Position numbers and translations under genes: made by a program
Source: Candidatus Acidiferrales bacterium
GTDB lineage: Bacteria > Acidobacteriota > Terriglobia > Acidiferrales > UBA7541
DNA: 10,156 nucleotides
NCBI GenBank assembly: GCA_955651735.1
Contig: CATPAM010000268.1
Location: 1 to 10,156 of the forward strand
Direction of reading: 5' to 3'
Shown here: positions 1 through 7,016 of the stretch, piece by piece
Layout of the letters: each line of letters opens with the position of its first letter
How positions within the stretch are numbered: position 1 is the first letter of the stretch
Notes under the pieces: model-generated
What the model was told of the DNA's origin: nothing
Seen by the model: the letters and a program-made list of their open reading frames with translations, nothing else
Databases searched by the model: none

Positions 1-185
1 ATCTGCATCCTGCTCGACGTGGTGCGGTTTGCGGCTAAATCGGCCGGCGATATTGTGAACAGCACGAGCTTGCCGTCATGCGTAACGGCCACCTCGCCAA
101 CGGTCTTGATTGCGAAGAAGTCGGGAGCCGTTTGCGCGCAGGCCGCGACTGCCACGAGAAGTAAGTTAAAGCGGAATGTTCCCAT
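1..185 (-). CDS. Exported S9-type (prolyl oligopeptidase-like) peptidase, N-terminal fragment
   Basis: The first 61 codons of a minus-strand gene that runs off the left edge of the window. It begins with ATG at 183-185, preceded by GAGG (193-196) at a 7-nt spacing, so the start is well supported even though it lies inside the upstream gene. The product opens [18 protein letters not shown], a short hydrophobic signal sequence. VAAC could be a weak lipobox, or cleavage may follow the Ala-rich stretch. Residues ~24-50 ([16 protein letters not shown], then [14 protein letters not shown]) resemble the start of the beta-propeller of secreted S9 peptidases, where a 'SPDGKwvaf.vs..d...n' pattern is typical. 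No catalytic residues are in view, so the family call is tentative; another propeller-bearing exported protein is possible. It overlaps the carboxylase gene by 20 bp in another frame, which suggests translational coupling. Confidence 0.6.
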   Translation of the reverse strand, partial: MGTFRFNLLLVAVAACAQTAPDFFAIKTVGEVAVTHDGKLVLFTISPADLAANRTTSSRMQ

Positions 186-1755
186 GTTTTTTCCTCGGCA
201 TTGTATCCACTTTAGTCGCAAGCATACGGAGGGCACGGATCACTTTGGGCCGGGTCTCGTGCGGCTCAATGACATCGTCGATGAAACCGCGCTCGGCGGC
301 TACGAAGGGGTTGGCGAAGCGGTCGCGGAATTCGGCGATTTTTTCGCGGCGCAGGGCTTCGCGTTCGGATTCCGGAACTTTTTCCAGTTCACGCTTGTAG
401 ACGATGTTGACGGCGCCTTCGGGACCCATGACGGCAATTTCCGCGGTGGGCCAGGCGAAATTGGCGTCGGTACGAATGTGCTTGGAGGCCATGACGCAAT
501 AGGCGCCGCCATAAGCTTTGCGGGTGATGATGGTGATTTTGGGGACAGTGGCTTCGGCATAGGCGAAAAGCAGCTTGGCGCCGTGCTTGATGATGCCACC
601 GAATTCCTGCTGCGTGCCGGGCAGGAAGCCGGGAACGTCTTCGAAGGTGATGAGCGGGATGTTGAAGGCATCGCAGAAGCGCACGAAACGCGCGCCTTTG
701 ACAGAAGCGTTGATATCAAGAACGCCGGCAAGAAACGCGGGCTGATTGGCAACGACGCCAACAGGGCGGCCATCGAGGCGCGCGAAACCTACAACTAGAT
801 TTCTTGCGAAATGTTCATGGACTTCGAAGAAATAGGAGTCGTCGACGATGGGGTGAATGGCGTCCTTGATGTCGTAGGGTTTTTGCGGATCGTCGGGGAC
901 GAGGGTGTTGAGCGCTTCTTCGCGGCGATCGGCGGGATCGGTGGTGGCGCGGCGCGGCGGGTCGTCGATATTGTTGGAAGGAAGAAAGCTGAACAGCTCG
1001 CGAATCATGGCCAGGCAGTCGGCGTCATCGGGAGCGATGAAGTGCGCGACGCCGCTGGTGGCGTTGTGAGTCATGGCGCCGCCGAGCTCTTGCTTGGTGA
1101 CTTCCTCGTGGGTGACGGTCTTGATGACGTCGGGGCCGGTGACAAACATATAGGAAGTGTCGCGGGTCATGAAGATAAAGTCGGTGATCGCCGGGGAATA
1201 GACGGCGCCACCGGCGCAAGGACCCATGACCGCGCTGATTTGCGGGATGACACCGCTGGCCAGCGTGTTGCGCAGAAAAATATCGGCGTAGCCGGCAAGC
1301 GAGGCGACACCTTCCTGGATGCGCGCGCCGCCGGAATCGTTTAGGCCTATGACCGGTGCACCAGCGCGCATGGCCTGATCCATAATCTTGCAAATTTTAA
1401 GCGCGTTGGTTTCGGAGAGCGAACCTCCGAAAACGGTAAAGTCTTGTGCGAAAACGTAAACGAGGCGCCCGTCGATGCGGCCGAAACCGGTCACGAAACC
1501 GTCGCCGGCGGGGCGCTGCTCGTCCATGCCGAAGTCTGTGCAGCGGTGGCGCATGAATTTGTCGAGCTCTTCGAAAGAATTTTCGTCGAGGAGTAAATGA
1601 ATGCGCTCGCGCGCGGTGAGCTTGCCGGATTTGTGTTCGCGTTCGCGTCGCTCCGGACCGCCGCCGGCTTCCGCTTCCGCATCGAGCTTGCGAAGCTCTT
1701 CCATGCGGTCGTTGTGATTGGCGAGCGATTGTGAAACGCGCTTAGGTTCAGGCAA
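166..1755 (-). CDS. Acyl-CoA carboxylase beta (carboxyltransferase) subunit, PccB/MmdA family
   Basis: A 529-residue, full-length carboxyltransferase of the propionyl-CoA carboxylase beta / methylmalonyl-CoA decarboxylase alpha family. It transfers the carboxyl group between carboxybiotin and an acyl-CoA in the cytoplasm. The N-terminal half carries [13 protein letters not shown] (45-57), VFGGSLSE (108-115), SGGARIQEG (141-149) and the oxyanion-type [12 protein letters not shown] (178-189). The C-terminal half carries [14 protein letters not shown] (371-384) and [15 protein letters not shown] (412-426), and the protein ends KKHGNIPL as PCC beta subunits do. Residue 420 is Cys where propionyl-specific enzymes usually have Asp, so the substrate is uncertain and I give no symbol. 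The start is TTG, supported by GGAGG 5 nt upstream; an in-frame ATG at 1702-1704 (residue 18) would still keep the core. No biotin carboxylase or biotin carrier gene is in the window, so those partners must be encoded elsewhere. Confidence 0.95.
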   Translation of the reverse strand: MPEPKRVSQSLANHNDRMEELRKLDAEAEAGGGPERREREHKSGKLTARERIHLLLDENSFEELDKFMRHRCTDFGMDEQRPAGDGFVTGFGRIDGRLVYVFAQDFTVFGGSLSETNALKICKIMDQAMRAGAPVIGLNDSGGARIQEGVASLAGYADIFLRNTLASGVIPQISAVMGPCAGGAVYSPAITDFIFMTRDTSYMFVTGPDVIKTVTHEEVTKQELGGAMTHNATSGVAHFIAPDDADCLAMIRELFSFLPSNNIDDPPRRATTDPADRREEALNTLVPDDPQKPYDIKDAIHPIVDDSYFFEVHEHFARNLVVGFARLDGRPVGVVANQPAFLAGVLDINASVKGARFVRFCDAFNIPLITFEDVPGFLPGTQQEFGGIIKHGAKLLFAYAEATVPKITIITRKAYGGAYCVMASKHIRTDANFAWPTAEIAVMGPEGAVNIVYKRELEKVPESEREALRREKIAEFRDRFANPFVAAERGFIDDVIEPHETRPKVIRALRMLATKVDTMPRKKHGNIPL

Positions 1756-2002
1756 CGGGACCTCCGGGAGGCGCTGGTTCCTTGACGCCGAAGATGCGTA
1801 CGGCGAGATGCGTGGCCAGCCAGACAGTGCCTAGCAGCAAAACGACTCCGAGGAGCAATTCTGCGGCGATGGCGATGGCGCGTTGCAGCGGCGCTTCGAT
1901 GGAGGTGACGTAAACGGTGGCGCGGAGGAGCGTGAACATGGCGGCGAGAGTCATCGCTACGATCAGGAGGGTGGTCAGGACGGAGGCGAAGATTCGTTTC
2001 AT
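1748..2002 (-). CDS. Small two-TM membrane protein of unknown function
   Basis: An 84-residue protein with two predicted membrane helices (about residues 5-27 and 41-68), a short connecting segment ([10 protein letters not shown]) and a Pro/Gly-rich tail ([11 protein letters not shown]). I do not recognise the family. The start is ATG at 2000-2002 with no clear Shine-Dalgarno sequence; a second Met at residue 17 would destroy the first helix, so the longer form is preferred. Its stop overlaps the carboxylase start by 8 bp and it carries that gene's ribosome-binding site, so the two are probably co-translated. Its size and position next to a carboxyltransferase recall the small membrane subunits (OadG/MmdD type) of sodium-pumping decarboxylases. 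Those usually have one N-terminal helix and a longer hydrophilic tail, so I do not assign that role. Confidence 0.7.
   Translation of the reverse strand: MKRIFASVLTTLLIVAMTLAAMFTLLRATVYVTSIEAPLQRAIAIAAELLLGVVLLLGTVWLATHLAVRIFGVKEPAPPGGPVA
1761..1765 (-). promoter_or_regulatory. Shine-Dalgarno sequence deciding the TTG start of the carboxylase gene
   Basis: GGAGG on the minus strand, 5 nt before the TTG at 1753-1755. It lies within the last codons of the upstream 84-codon gene, whose TGA is at 1748-1750. The strong match and good spacing favour the TTG over the internal ATG at 1702-1704, which has no comparable site. Confidence 0.7.
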
Positions 2003-2100
2003 GGGTGCGGGCCGCGGTAGAAGGATAGCGCAATGGAGAGGAAATCAGAATGTGCTGAACGATCGAGCGAGCGGATCGTGTGTTGAGTTGTGCTTACGTT

Positions 2101-2142
2101 GAGGTCCTTCGGGCAGCCTCGTCGGACGCTTTCAGCATGACG
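2101..2142. repeat. Degenerate dispersed intergenic repeat
   Basis: Read on the minus strand, the element begins GTCATGCTGA and ends CGAAGGACCTC. This matches the framework GTCATnCTGA...CGAAGGACC of a dispersed intergenic sequence I recall from many acidobacterial genomes. It lies in the 249-bp gap between the DUF3592-like gene and the small TM gene. The middle is not strongly palindromic. The rest of the gap holds only a weak CGATC/GATCG inverted repeat near 2060-2080 and no convincing gene or promoter. Confidence 0.45.
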
Positions 2143-2251
2143 GCGCTCGCAACTGGACGAATATGCAGGCGGCAAGCGGAGTTGTTGGAGTTGACGCCTC
2201 AAAAGCGGCGGCCTTCGAGGCGCAGGGTAAACAAGACCGCCGCACTCCACC

Positions 2252-2698
2252 TCAGCGTAAACCGGACCAGTCGTCGGCGACCAGGATGGAATCGGTGGGA
2301 TTGGAGGGGTCGTACTTAATGCTGGCGGGTTGGCCGGCGACGAGCCTGTCGAAGCGCACCTGGCTTTCAAGGCCGGTGATGTCTTGCGCGGTGTGGTAAG
2401 TAACACCGGAGATGGCATAGCTATAGGAAACGAGCTGGCGCGGGCTCAAGTTGGCGAGCGGCCGGGCACGGGAGAACAGACCTTTGCTTGCACCAGGCTC
2501 GGGAGGATGCGCGACAAGTTCGACGACCTGGCCTTCCGCGATGCGGCCGATTTGATTCAGGTGCAGGCGGCGCTTGCGCTCGATTTCCTCGGGATTTTCC
2601 GCAGGACGAAAAAAAGCGTAGGCGATCATGGCGATAGCGGCAACCGCGGCGCCACCCATGGCGAGAAGGAGTTTCCAATCCGACGACACTGTATTCAA
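2252..2698 (-). CDS. DUF3592-like membrane-anchored protein
   Basis: A protein of about 148 residues with one N-terminal membrane helix (MGGAAVAAIAMIAYAFF), a charged stretch (NPEEIERKRR), then a small beta-rich domain. That domain shows VSYSYAISGVTYHTAQDI, a hydrophobic/charged strand and IKYDPSNPTDSILV. The pattern 'Y.Y.v.G..Y ... v.YdP.nP..s.l' is characteristic of DUF3592 proteins, whose function is unknown. The soluble part likely lies outside the membrane, but topology is not proven. The chosen start is TTG at 2696-2698, with GGAG (2707-2710) 8 nt upstream. The frame stays open to another TTG at 2753-2755, which would add 19 residues (MCRCSVSQ...) of unlikely composition. It follows the FAH gene after a 230-bp gap with REP-like palindromes, so it may have its own promoter, though I find no clear one. 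Confidence 0.7.
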   Translation of the reverse strand: MNTVSSDWKLLLAMGGAAVAAIAMIAYAFFRPAENPEEIERKRRLHLNQIGRIAEGQVVELVAHPPEPGASKGLFSRARPLANLSPRQLVSYSYAISGVTYHTAQDITGLESQVRFDRLVAGQPASIKYDPSNPTDSILVADDWSGLR

Positions 2699-2778
2699 TG
2701 AGACGGCTCCGTGGCTTTGCGTGATGGGGTGCTGCGATACTGAGCAACGGCACAATCAAAATGGAAAACGCCTAGAAG

Positions 2779-2830
2779 TCCCTTCAGGGGCGAAAGCTTT
2801 GTGTGCTTTTACGCCGGGGCTGAAGCCCCA
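2779..2830. repeat. Pair of REP-like palindromes
   Basis: Two inverted repeats about 26 bp apart: CCCT-TC-AGGG (2780-2789) and the perfect GGGGCT-GA-AGCCCC (2816-2829). The phrase 'cCGGGGCTgAAGCCCC' following a 'CCCTTCaGGGG' palindrome is typical of dispersed extragenic repeats that I associate with Acidobacteriota. The element lies between the FAH gene and the DUF3592-like gene. No T-run follows the stem on either strand, so it is not a standard intrinsic terminator, though a stem here could still affect mRNA stability. Confidence 0.6.
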
Positions 2831-2928
2831 ACCCTCAAAAGGACCAAGACAATCTTACCGGTTTTCTGGTTGTGTGTGGCAGCGGCAGCCCCAGGGAGGC
2901 AATTCTACCGAAGCGAGATGGCAAGAGA

Positions 2929-3714
2929 CTACTGCGCCGGGGCCGCTTGCACCGGATTACGCAACACGCCGATTCCAGCAACGCTGACCTCGACAACATC
3001 GCCAGCAACGAGCGGGCCCACACCGGCGGGCGTACCGGTGGCGATCACGTCGCCGGGATACAGCGTCATCATGCGCGAGATCCAGCGAACGAGAAACGCA
3101 CAGGGATAAATCATGAGCGAAGTGTTGCCGGACTGACGTAGCGCGGCGTTGACGCGAGTTTCCACGAAGGCATTGGCTGGATCAAGGTCGGTCTCGATGT
3201 GCGGCCCGACTGGGCAAAAGGTGTCGAAGCCTTTTCCGCGCGTGAATTGCACATCACTCTTTTGGATGTCGCGGGCAGTGACATCGTTGAGGCAGGTGTA
3301 GCCGAGAACGTAGGACAAGGCGTTGTCGGAATCGCGGAGATGCGCGCAGCGCCGGCCGATGACGATGGCGAGCTCGCCTTCATGCTCGACACGCTGAGAG
3401 TACGGCGTGAGGACGACGGGTTGTTCAGGACCGACGATGGAGGAAGGAGGCTTCAGAAACATCACAGGCTCTTTGGGAACTTCGTTGCCGAGCTCGGCGG
3501 CGTGCGCGGCATAGTTGCGGCCGATGCAAACGATTTTGCTGGGATCAACCGGCGCCACAAGGCGCACTGCGGCGAGAGGCCACGCGCGGGAAGACTGAGA
3601 CCACTCCGTCCAAGGTACGCCGGAGATTTCCCGCACCTGGTCGGCATCGAGGATGGCGTAAAGTGGAGCAGCAGACGAGACAGCGCGGTCCGGAACAAAG
3701 CGGCAGAATTTCAT
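2929..3714 (-). CDS. Fumarylacetoacetate hydrolase (FAH) family protein
   Basis: A 261-residue cytoplasmic enzyme of the FAH superfamily, metal-dependent hydrolases, isomerases or decarboxylases acting on acylpyruvates and related dicarbonyls. The N-terminal ~55 residues form the small cap seen in HpcE-like members. The catalytic domain has IVCIGRNYAAHAAELGN (61-77), EPVMFLKPPSSIVGP (82-96), the metal-binding EHEGELAIVIG (110-120; E112 and E114), the third acidic ligand D144 in LNDVTARD, TRGKGFDTFCPVGP (158-171) and LYPGDVIATGTPAGVGP (218-234). Length and motif order are normal. The exact substrate cannot be read from the sequence: candidates are acylpyruvate hydrolase, oxaloacetate decarboxylase-like FAHD1, or 2-hydroxyhepta-2,4-diene-1,7-dioate isomerase, and no aromatic-degradation genes are nearby. 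The start is ATG with only a weak upstream site. It lies 35 bp after the four-TM gene, probably in the same operon. Confidence 0.93.
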   Translation of the reverse strand: MKFCRFVPDRAVSSAAPLYAILDADQVREISGVPWTEWSQSSRAWPLAAVRLVAPVDPSKIVCIGRNYAAHAAELGNEVPKEPVMFLKPPSSIVGPEQPVVLTPYSQRVEHEGELAIVIGRRCAHLRDSDNALSYVLGYTCLNDVTARDIQKSDVQFTRGKGFDTFCPVGPHIETDLDPANAFVETRVNAALRQSGNTSLMIYPCAFLVRWISRMMTLYPGDVIATGTPAGVGPLVAGDVVEVSVAGIGVLRNPVQAAPAQ

Positions 3715-3749
3715 GCAGGGTCAGCTCACGTGGTGGTTTGGTTTGAACG

Positions 3750-4193
3750 CTAGTGCGAAATGTTTGATTCGCGAGCTCTCCAGATGCAAGTACCGATCCA
3801 GGAAAGCGTGGCCATTATCATATAGAGGACGGCACCCAGCGTGAAAATGTGCACGGCGCTGTAGCGTTCAGCAAGTCCCCAGAAAACGACACAGAGTAGA
3901 CGGTAGCTGAGAGCCAGCACGCTCCAGGTAATGAGGCCGGAGGCCAGAAGGGGGCCGGGAAGGCGCCAGAAGCGAAGAACGGGAACCGCCGCGAAAAGAC
4001 CAAGGGCCACGGCAGCCACGATGTTGCGCTCCAGCGCAAAGCGCTCCAGGGCCGGAGCGCGGTTGGCCACGAAAACCCAGGCCACAAGAACCATGGCCAG
4101 TCCGAGGCCGGCATACACTCCGGTGCGAATCGCCGCGTTCTTGAAAACGTGGAGCTTGCTATACCCAGGGAGATGAGCACGGACAACTATCAA
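3750..4193 (-). CDS. Four-TM integral membrane protein of unknown function
   Basis: A 147-residue hydrophobic protein with four predicted helices at about 22-44, 59-78, 81-105 and 114-136, joined by short loops with Arg residues (RAPALERFALER; FWRLPGP; RARESNISH at the C terminus). I do not recognise a family or catalytic motif. The start is TTG (4191-4193), and GGGAG at 4201-4205 sits 7 nt upstream. The next in-frame ATG is at residue 34, inside the first helix, which supports the TTG. The gene lies 40 bp after the lipoprotein gene and 35 bp before the FAH gene on the same strand, so it is probably an operon member, but its neighbours give no clear functional hint. Confidence 0.75.
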   Translation of the reverse strand: MIVVRAHLPGYSKLHVFKNAAIRTGVYAGLGLAMVLVAWVFVANRAPALERFALERNIVAAVALGLFAAVPVLRFWRLPGPLLASGLITWSVLALSYRLLCVVFWGLAERYSAVHIFTLGAVLYMIMATLSWIGTCIWRARESNISH

Positions 4194-4233
4194 AGCAAAG
4201 CTCCCAAAAGCTCGCCCCGTTCATAACCCGGAT

Positions 4234-5421
4234 CTACGAAGAAGGTTGCGCGACTTCGGCGGCGACGCGAGCGCAGGGCGCGCTTTCGTTGCCGGAGCGG
4301 TCGACAGCGGTCACGGAGTACCAATAGCGGTGACCGGGCTGTACAGACGTATCACGATACGCCGGAGAGAGCAACAGATCGGGGGTAACAAGTTGACCTG
4401 GCCTGTCTTGCTGCTCGCTTCTATAGACGTGGTACCCGGCCAAGTCGCTTTCAGTGTTGATGGACCAGGAGAGATCGACCTCGGGTGGGGCATTCGGTTC
4501 AGGGCTGAGGACGGCGGCCACCAGGCCTTGCGGAACGACGGGCGGGAAGATGTCGCGAGGAGTAACAATCGCGGGGACAGAGTCGCTGGACTCAACGGTG
4601 CTGCCGTCTCCCGGAATAACTGTGCGCACGGTGTAGAGATAGGTTTTGCCGAAGTCGAATGCGGTGTCGCGATAGCTGTTGGTTGGGGAAGAGGCGAGAA
4701 GGGCGAGCGGTGATTTCCATTTAGCTTGGGAGAGATCGTTTGCTGCTGCGGCAGCGGAGGCGGTGTCGATTTCGCCGCGGTACACGCGATATTCCGTCAC
4801 GGCAACGAGGGGATCGCCGGCCGAGGTGCGCGTGGGCGCGGACCATGAAAGCTCGACGGCGGGCTCTGCGACTTCAGCATGAACGGACGTGATGCGTTCG
4901 GGTACGGGACGAATGCGCACGGTTATGGTGTTGGAGTCGGCAGAGGCGCGCTTGCGGGAAGCGCGGGTGCGGACGCGATAGGCGAGCGCTGCGCCGGGAT
5001 AGGCGCGAACCTCGTCAGGAGAAATGCGATTGATGATTTGGATTTCATCTGCGGCGCGATAGTCGCCGACGAGCACGCCGGGAATTGTTTCGATGGTGCG
5101 AAATGACTTTGCGTCGGGCGAGCCGTCGGGCTTGAGCGCACCGCGCAGGATCTCGATGGAAGGAGTTTCGGTCAGGCGCTCGCCTGCGACGGTTTTGGGC
5201 GGCATGGTGAAGCTGAGCTGCACGGCGTCCCCGGCTTGCTGCGCGGTGAGGTCAGTGACCGCGACGGGGACGGGGGGAGAAGGCGGAGTGGGTTCGCCGG
5301 GCGCGCCGCAGCCGCTGGCGAGCAGCAGGATGAAAAGCGAAAAGCGAATCTCGAAATACAAAATTGGCTGTCGCCGCCGAATCCTGAGGGCCTCGGGGTT
5401 CCGCGAATTTCGAGTTTTCAT
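4234..5421 (-). CDS. Fibronectin type III domain lipoprotein
   Basis: A 395-residue predicted lipoprotein. A basic N-region is followed by the hydrophobic core FSLFILLLASGC with the lipobox Cys at residue 38, then a Pro-rich linker (GEPTPPSPPVPV). Three fibronectin type III-like repeats follow at roughly 52-170, 174-288 and 292-392. The third is clearest: VDLSWSINTESDLAGYHVYRS followed by YRDTSVQPGHRYWYSVTAVDRSGNES. Such domains bind proteins or polysaccharides on the cell surface or in the periplasm; no enzymatic domain is visible. The chosen ATG (5419-5421) gives a long N-region of about 27 residues and has no Shine-Dalgarno sequence. A shorter product from TTG at residue 21 would give a more usual signal peptide. 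The stretch encoding the N-terminus carries a TTTCGAGTTT direct repeat, so the start may be misplaced. It lies 16 bp after hslU. Confidence 0.85.
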   Translation of the reverse strand: MKTRNSRNPEALRIRRRQPILYFEIRFSLFILLLASGCGAPGEPTPPSPPVPVAVTDLTAQQAGDAVQLSFTMPPKTVAGERLTETPSIEILRGALKPDGSPDAKSFRTIETIPGVLVGDYRAADEIQIINRISPDEVRAYPGAALAYRVRTRASRKRASADSNTITVRIRPVPERITSVHAEVAEPAVELSWSAPTRTSAGDPLVAVTEYRVYRGEIDTASAAAAANDLSQAKWKSPLALLASSPTNSYRDTAFDFGKTYLYTVRTVIPGDGSTVESSDSVPAIVTPRDIFPPVVPQGLVAAVLSPEPNAPPEVDLSWSINTESDLAGYHVYRSEQQDRPGQLVTPDLLLSPAYRDTSVQPGHRYWYSVTAVDRSGNESAPCARVAAEVAQPSS

Positions 5422-5431
5422 TTTCGAGTTT
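5408..5431. repeat. Direct repeat TTTCGAGTTT at the hslU/lipoprotein junction
   Basis: The 10-mer TTTCGAGTTT occurs exactly at 5408-5417 and 5422-5431, a 14-bp period, in a locally AT-rich patch rich in TTCGA/CGAAA words that continues in weaker form near 5335-5360 (gaaaagcgaaaagcgaatctcgaaat). The patch covers the end of the intergenic gap and the first codons of the lipoprotein gene. Runs of TCGAAA-like words are a common low-complexity intergenic repeat in several phyla; here it appears to have been absorbed into coding sequence or to mark a mis-set start. Confidence 0.5.
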
Positions 5432-5437
5432 CGGATT

Positions 5438-6877
5438 TTACAGGATGTAGCGACTCAGGTCCTGATTCTTGACGATATCGGCGAGCTGCTTATTTACGTA
5501 GGCGGAATCCACTTTGACGTTCTTCTTCTTGAGGTCCGGAGCTTCAAAGGACAATTCGTCCAGAACTTTTTCAAGGATAGTGTGGAGCCGGCGGGCACCG
5601 ATGTTTTCCGTCTGCTCGTTGACGACGGTTGCGAATTTGGCGATGGTGTCGACGGCGTCGTCGGTGATGTTCAGCTTCACGCCTTCCGTTTCGAGCAGCG
5701 CGACGTACTGTTTGATGAGCGCGTTCTTGGGCTCGGTGAGAATGCGGACGAAGTCCTCTTCCTTCAGCGACTGCAGCTCGACGCGAATGGGCAAGCGGCC
5801 TTGCAGCTCGGGGATGAGGTCCGAGGGTTTGCTCACATGGAAAGCGCCGGCAGCGATGAAGAGGATGTGGTCGGTGCGAATCATGCCGTAGCGGGTGTTA
5901 ACCGTGGTGCCTTCGATGATGGGCAGAATGTCGCGTTGCACACCTTCGCGGGAGACATCCGGCCCGTGGCCGGATTCGCGCCCGGCGACTTTGTCGATCT
6001 CGTCGATAAAAATGATGCCCATTTGCTCGGCGCGCTCGACGGCGGTGCGCGTGACCTGGTCCATATCGAGCAGCTTGCTCTCTTCTTCCTGAATGAGGTA
6101 CTCGAAGGCGTCGGCGACGCTCATCTTGCGCTTCTTTTTCTGCTGCCCAAACATGCCGGAAAGCATGTCCTTGATGTTGACGTCCATCTCCTCGACGCCT
6201 TGATTGGAGATGATTTCAAAGGAGGGCATGGAACGTTCGCGCACTTCGATATCGACCATGCGCTGATCCAGCTTGCCTTCGCGGAGCTGCGCGCGCAGTT
6301 TTTCGCGGGTGCGCTGCGTTTGCTCGCGCTGCTGCGCAAGCTCGGTTTCACTAGTGCCCTGCGCGGGCGGTGGAGTCGGCGGCAGGAGGAGGTCCAGGAC
6401 GCGCTCTTCCGCGGTTTGCTCGGCGCGATCCGCGACTTCATCGAGCTTTTCCTCGCGCACCATGTCGATCGAGGTTTCCACCAGGTCGCGCACCATGGAC
6501 TCGACATCGCGGCCGACGTAGCCGACCTCGGTGTATTTGGAGGCTTCGACTTTCACAAAGGGGCAGCCCGCCAGGCGGGCCAGGCGGCGCGCAATTTCCG
6601 TCTTGCCGACGCCGGTTGGACCGATCATCAGGATATTTTTGGGCAGAACGTCTTCGGCGATTTCGGGCGGAAGTTTCTGGCGGCGCACGCGGTTGCGCAA
6701 GGCTACGGCGACGGCGCGCTTCGCGGCGTTCTGCCCGACGATGTATTTATCCAGCTCCGCGACGATTTCGCGCGGAGTCATGTCATCGAGCGCGGGAAGA
6801 AGCTCCTCGGCTTCCTCCGGCGCGGCACCGTTGCCTCCAGGCGCCAAAATAATTTCCTTTTCAGACTTACTTGACAT
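5438..6877 (-). CDS. hslU: ATP-dependent protease ATPase subunit HslU (ClpY)
   Basis: A 479-residue AAA+ unfoldase that forms a hexameric cap on the HslV peptidase and feeds it unfolded substrates in the cytoplasm. Visible motifs are [17 protein letters not shown] (33-49), Walker A GPTGVGKT (86-93), the pore loop GYVG (119-122), Walker [10 protein letters not shown] (287-295), a conserved Arg in [13 protein letters not shown] (311-323) and sensor 2 [11 protein letters not shown] (426-436). The C-terminus DLSRYIL is the tail that inserts into HslV pockets. The intermediate (I) domain, about 110-240, is present and rich in charged residues. Compared with E. coli HslU (443 residues, starting near MSEMTPREI) this form has an extra ~30-residue acidic N-terminus. 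The ATG at 6875-6877 has AGAAGG only 4 nt upstream; the alternative ATG at 6779-6781 would give a standard N-terminus. Confidence 0.98.
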   Translation of the reverse strand: MSSKSEKEIILAPGGNGAAPEEAEELLPALDDMTPREIVAELDKYIVGQNAAKRAVAVALRNRVRRQKLPPEIAEDVLPKNILMIGPTGVGKTEIARRLARLAGCPFVKVEASKYTEVGYVGRDVESMVRDLVETSIDMVREEKLDEVADRAEQTAEERVLDLLLPPTPPPAQGTSETELAQQREQTQRTREKLRAQLREGKLDQRMVDIEVRERSMPSFEIISNQGVEEMDVNIKDMLSGMFGQQKKKRKMSVADAFEYLIQEEESKLLDMDQVTRTAVERAEQMGIIFIDEIDKVAGRESGHGPDVSREGVQRDILPIIEGTTVNTRYGMIRTDHILFIAAGAFHVSKPSDLIPELQGRLPIRVELQSLKEEDFVRILTEPKNALIKQYVALLETEGVKLNITDDAVDTIAKFATVVNEQTENIGARRLHTILEKVLDELSFEAPDLKKKNVKVDSAYVNKQLADIVKNQDLSRYIL

Positions 6878-6890
6878 GAATCCTTCTGTT

Positions 6891-6907
6891 CCCGTCTTCG
6901 AGACGGG
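6891..6907. other. Perfect 7-bp inverted repeat just upstream of hslU
   Basis: CCCGTCT-TCG-AGACGGG, a 7-bp stem with a 3-nt loop. On the hslU mRNA the stem ends 3 nt before the AGAAGGA ribosome-binding region (6881-6887). No U-run follows, so it is not an intrinsic terminator. Its position suggests a possible effect on hslU translation or on processing of the hslVU transcript; that role is inference. Confidence 0.6.
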
Positions 6908-6917
6908 TCAACCAGTC

Positions 6918-6933
6918 CATCTTACCTAAGATG
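6918..6933. other. Perfect 7-bp inverted repeat in the hslV-hslU gap
   Basis: CATCTTA-CC-TAAGATG. Both arms match exactly with 2 nt between them; in RNA the innermost pair would open to give a larger loop. As DNA it is also a compact palindrome that could be a dimeric protein-binding site. It lies 10 bp from the 6891-6907 stem. Confidence 0.55.
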
Positions 6934-6980
6934 CGAACGTAACGCCTTCAGTACCCATGATTTTGGATGACCGGTGCCTA

Positions 6981-7016
6981 GTTTCCCCTCCGGCGATGTT
7001 ATCTCGCCCCGGAAAC
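6981..7016. other. Two-tier imperfect inverted repeat in the hslV-hslU gap
   Basis: Outer arms GTTTCC (6981-6986) and GGAAAC (7011-7016), inner arms GGCGA (6992-6996) and TCGCC (7004-7008), with a 7-nt apical loop and an asymmetric internal loop of 5 and 2 nt. On the minus-strand RNA the internal loop contains GGAGG. It starts 43 nt after the hslV stop codon. I do not recognise it as a known RNA family. Confidence 0.5.

Noticed and set aside
19..1344. Plus-strand open frames opposite the carboxylase gene
   Set aside because: They mirror the codons of a clearly conserved carboxyltransferase and have no recognisable domains.
1748..2002. Assignment of the 84-residue protein as an OadG/MmdD decarboxylase subunit
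   Set aside because: It has two helices instead of one and no recognisable conserved residues, and no biotin carrier or beta-subunit gene is nearby.
1999..2418. A 139-codon minus-strand frame spanning the gap between the DUF3592-like and small TM genes
   Set aside because: It overlaps the DUF3592-like gene in another frame, crosses a dispersed repeat, and has Pro/Ser/Arg-rich composition with no motif or ribosome-binding site.
5093..6874. A 593-codon plus-strand open frame opposite hslU
   Set aside because: It is antisense to a gene with full HslU motifs. Its translation is low in recognisable motifs and rich in Asp/Gly/Phe, as expected from a GC-biased shadow frame, and it runs past the hslU end through the lipoprotein gene.
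6891..6907. Intrinsic terminator between hslV and hslU
   Set aside because: The stem is strong, but no T-run follows on either strand and hslU starts only 13 bp away.
6992..7016. Fluoride (crcB-type) riboswitch on the plus strand
   Set aside because: The GGCGATG opening is superficially similar, but the downstream pseudoknot-forming and terminal conserved segments are absent, and it would point away from hslU.
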